7,655 bases of DNA from Flavobacteriaceae bacterium (GTDB taxonomy: Bacteria; Bacteroidota; Bacteroidia; Flavobacteriales; Flavobacteriaceae), in assembly GCA_013214425.1 (NCBI GenBank), contig JABSPN010000137.1, positions 1 through 7,655 of the forward strand, written 5' to 3'. The first letter of the stretch is position 1. Each line of letters starts with the position of its first letter. The position numbers were made by a program, and so were the translations under genes. The notes under the pieces are model-generated. The model was not told the DNA's origin, did no database searches, and saw only the letters and a list, made by a program, of their open reading frames with translations. Below, one piece after another: positions 6,470 to 7,655 of the stretch.

Positions 6470-7597
6470 TTATCCTTTATAGACATAAATATCTACCCTT
6501 CTATCTATCAATGTTTCTCTTGAATGACAATCTTCTTCGGGGCAATGCATTTGCAATGCATCTTCTCCTTTAGATACGACTTCTATTTCTATCGTCTCGA
6601 CACCTAATGACTGTAATAATTCTTTTACTGCATTTGCTCTATTCATTCCTAATTCATAATTGAAACTACTAGATCCGTAAAAATCTGCATGTCCTACTAA
6701 TCGTATTCTAGGATTCTTTCCTTCTAATTGTCGCGCTAAACGATGCAATAAATTAGTAGAGTATCTGGTAATTTGGTATTCCTTAAAAGGGAAATGGACA
6801 CTCCTTATCTTTTCATAATTGTTGATATCACCTATTCTAGTTGTTTCAGCTTCAGCTTCAACTATAGCATTAATCGTTTCTAAAGATTCTGTTGTACCTA
6901 TAGCATAAGCAATATAACTATCAGGAGTAATCATTTCAGTAGTACTAATTGACCCCCCCATTAATGCGCTCGGATTTTCAGTATAGATCACTTTTGAGCT
7001 TGTGGTATCCAGCACGTTTCTATCTACCTGACTTGGAATAACAGTCCACTGAGATCCATCGAATCCTAGTATACTGACTTTAGAAAGATCGCCACCTGTA
7101 ATGGTTGTCATGTTCGCTCCTTGATCCCAGGTTAAGGTAACATGTGTCGGATTTTGTCCTTGAATCACCCAATACTCAGAAGAATTCAATAATTGCGGTC
7201 TGTTTGAATCCACTACATCAAAACTTGAGTCGTTTGTAAAATAAGCTGCTGTAGCAGCTTTAGGATTACTTAATGAGACTGGTTTATAGCGACCATCACT
7301 TCCTACAGGAAATGTAAATGGTGTTAAATGATGACTGGTTACAAAACCATCGACATGGGATAAATCTGAAGCGTTTTCCCATGAGCCATCTTTAGGAAAT
7401 ACCACTCGTGCATCAGCTCCTTTAGATTTTGCGGTTGATAATATTCCTTGTTCTATTCCAAAAACTTTGTGTTGATGAACGGCAATCCCATCCCCAGTAT
7501 CGATATCATGTACATGTAAATTCTTTACAGAAATCACATTTTGACCTAATAAGGACAGCGGTAGAAGCAAAGCCACTATTTGTAATATTCTTATCAT
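6470..7597 (-). CDS. Exported OmpA-family protein with N-terminal beta-rich domain
   Basis: Predicted 375-residue envelope protein. Residues 1-19 form a type I signal peptide (MIRILQIVALLLPLSLLG, cleavage before or near QN); there is no lipobox cysteine. Residues ~20-235 are a beta-rich region with 'FTFPVGSDGRYKPVSLSNP' (94-112), EYWVIQG and VTLTWDQG, a pattern common in Bacteroidota surface proteins. Residues ~236-263 form a linker. Residues 264-372 are an OmpA C-terminal domain: VHFPFKEY, LVGHADFYGSSSFNYELGMNRANAV and SKGED, then DRRVDIYV. Asp305 and Arg320 occupy the positions that bind diaminopimelate in peptidoglycan in the known family. Cys352 and Cys357 may form a disulfide before the final strand. 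There is no transmembrane barrel, so it is probably periplasmic and wall-bound, or carries its N-terminal part outward by an unknown route. The start is 20 nt after the preceding gene's stop, suggesting co-transcription; no SD motif is seen. A G7 tract lies at 6953-6959 (codons for Met-Gly-Gly, residues 213-215). Confidence 0.92.
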   Translation of the reverse strand: MIRILQIVALLLPLSLLGQNVISVKNLHVHDIDTGDGIAVHQHKVFGIEQGILSTAKSKGADARVVFPKDGSWENASDLSHVDGFVTSHHLTPFTFPVGSDGRYKPVSLSNPKAATAAYFTNDSSFDVVDSNRPQLLNSSEYWVIQGQNPTHVTLTWDQGANMTTITGGDLSKVSILGFDGSQWTVIPSQVDRNVLDTTSSKVIYTENPSALMGGSISTTEMITPDSYIAYAIGTTESLETINAIVEAEAETTRIGDINNYEKIRSVHFPFKEYQITRYSTNLLHRLARQLEGKNPRIRLVGHADFYGSSSFNYELGMNRANAVKELLQSLGVETIEIEVVSKGEDALQMHCPEEDCHSRETLIDRRVDIYVYKG

Positions 7598-7617
7598 AAC
7601 TACTGACTTTGTATTGA

Positions 7618-7655
7618 TTACTTTCCTCCTCCTGGTGTAGCTGATGGAGTTCCAC
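7618..7655 (-). CDS. C-terminal end of the gene upstream of the OmpA-family gene
   Basis: On the minus strand one frame reads GTPSATPGGGK followed by TAA at 7618-7620, and then ATG of the OmpA-family gene after 20 nt. A Gly/Thr/Pro-rich tail is a plausible protein end, and the tight spacing fits an operon. Only 11 complete sense codons are visible, so the product cannot be identified. The GGAGGAGG within it is coding sequence, too far from the next start to act as its ribosome binding site. Confidence 0.5.
   Translation of the reverse strand, partial: GTPSATPGGGK

Noticed and set aside
7622..7632. GGAGGAGG as a strong ribosome binding site for the OmpA-family gene
   Set aside because: It is about 25 nt from the ATG, encodes the glycines of the upstream protein tail, and SD motifs are rarely used in this phylum.

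Overview
The window looks like a chromosomal stretch from a member of the Bacteroidota, most likely a flavobacterium. This is inferred from strong AT richness, A-rich start regions without a Shine-Dalgarno motif, short lipoprotein signals of the FFLSC type, LruC-domain lipoproteins, and an exported OmpA-family protein carrying a 'FPVG..GRYKPVSLSNP' segment of a kind common in surface proteins of that phylum. No rRNA, tRNA, CRISPR array, transposase or integrase is visible.

Layout. Positions 1-420 (+) hold the end of a gene cut by the window edge; its product resembles a short, degenerate family 2 glycosyltransferase. Positions 551-818 (+) hold a decayed 3' end of a third LruC-type gene, with two single-base deletions and premature stops. 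Two intact paralogous lipoprotein genes follow in tandem on the + strand (1055-3040 and 3326-5314). They share the signal peptide, the first ~50 residues, a calcium-loop linker and the C-terminal LruC domain (DUF4842-like), but their middles are unrelated: one has a DUF4114-type domain, the other a beta-propeller-like repeat region. Each is preceded by the same collinear 126-nt upstream block, so spacer and gene ends were duplicated together.

After a strong hairpin at 5513-5575 there is about 0.8 kb with no convincing gene, then two terminators between convergent genes. One (6415-6444) pairs fully only in minus-strand RNA. On the minus strand, an OmpA-family exported protein (6470-7597) lies 20 nt downstream of the last codons of another gene (7618-7655), probably in one operon.

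How the parts may work together. The two intact lipoproteins are probably outer-membrane-anchored, calcium-binding cell-surface proteins expressed from duplicated promoters. The most interesting signal is the pattern of constant ends, exchanged middle and a relic third copy. It points to a small tandem family that changes by unequal recombination and module replacement. The ligand or process served is not readable from the sequence.
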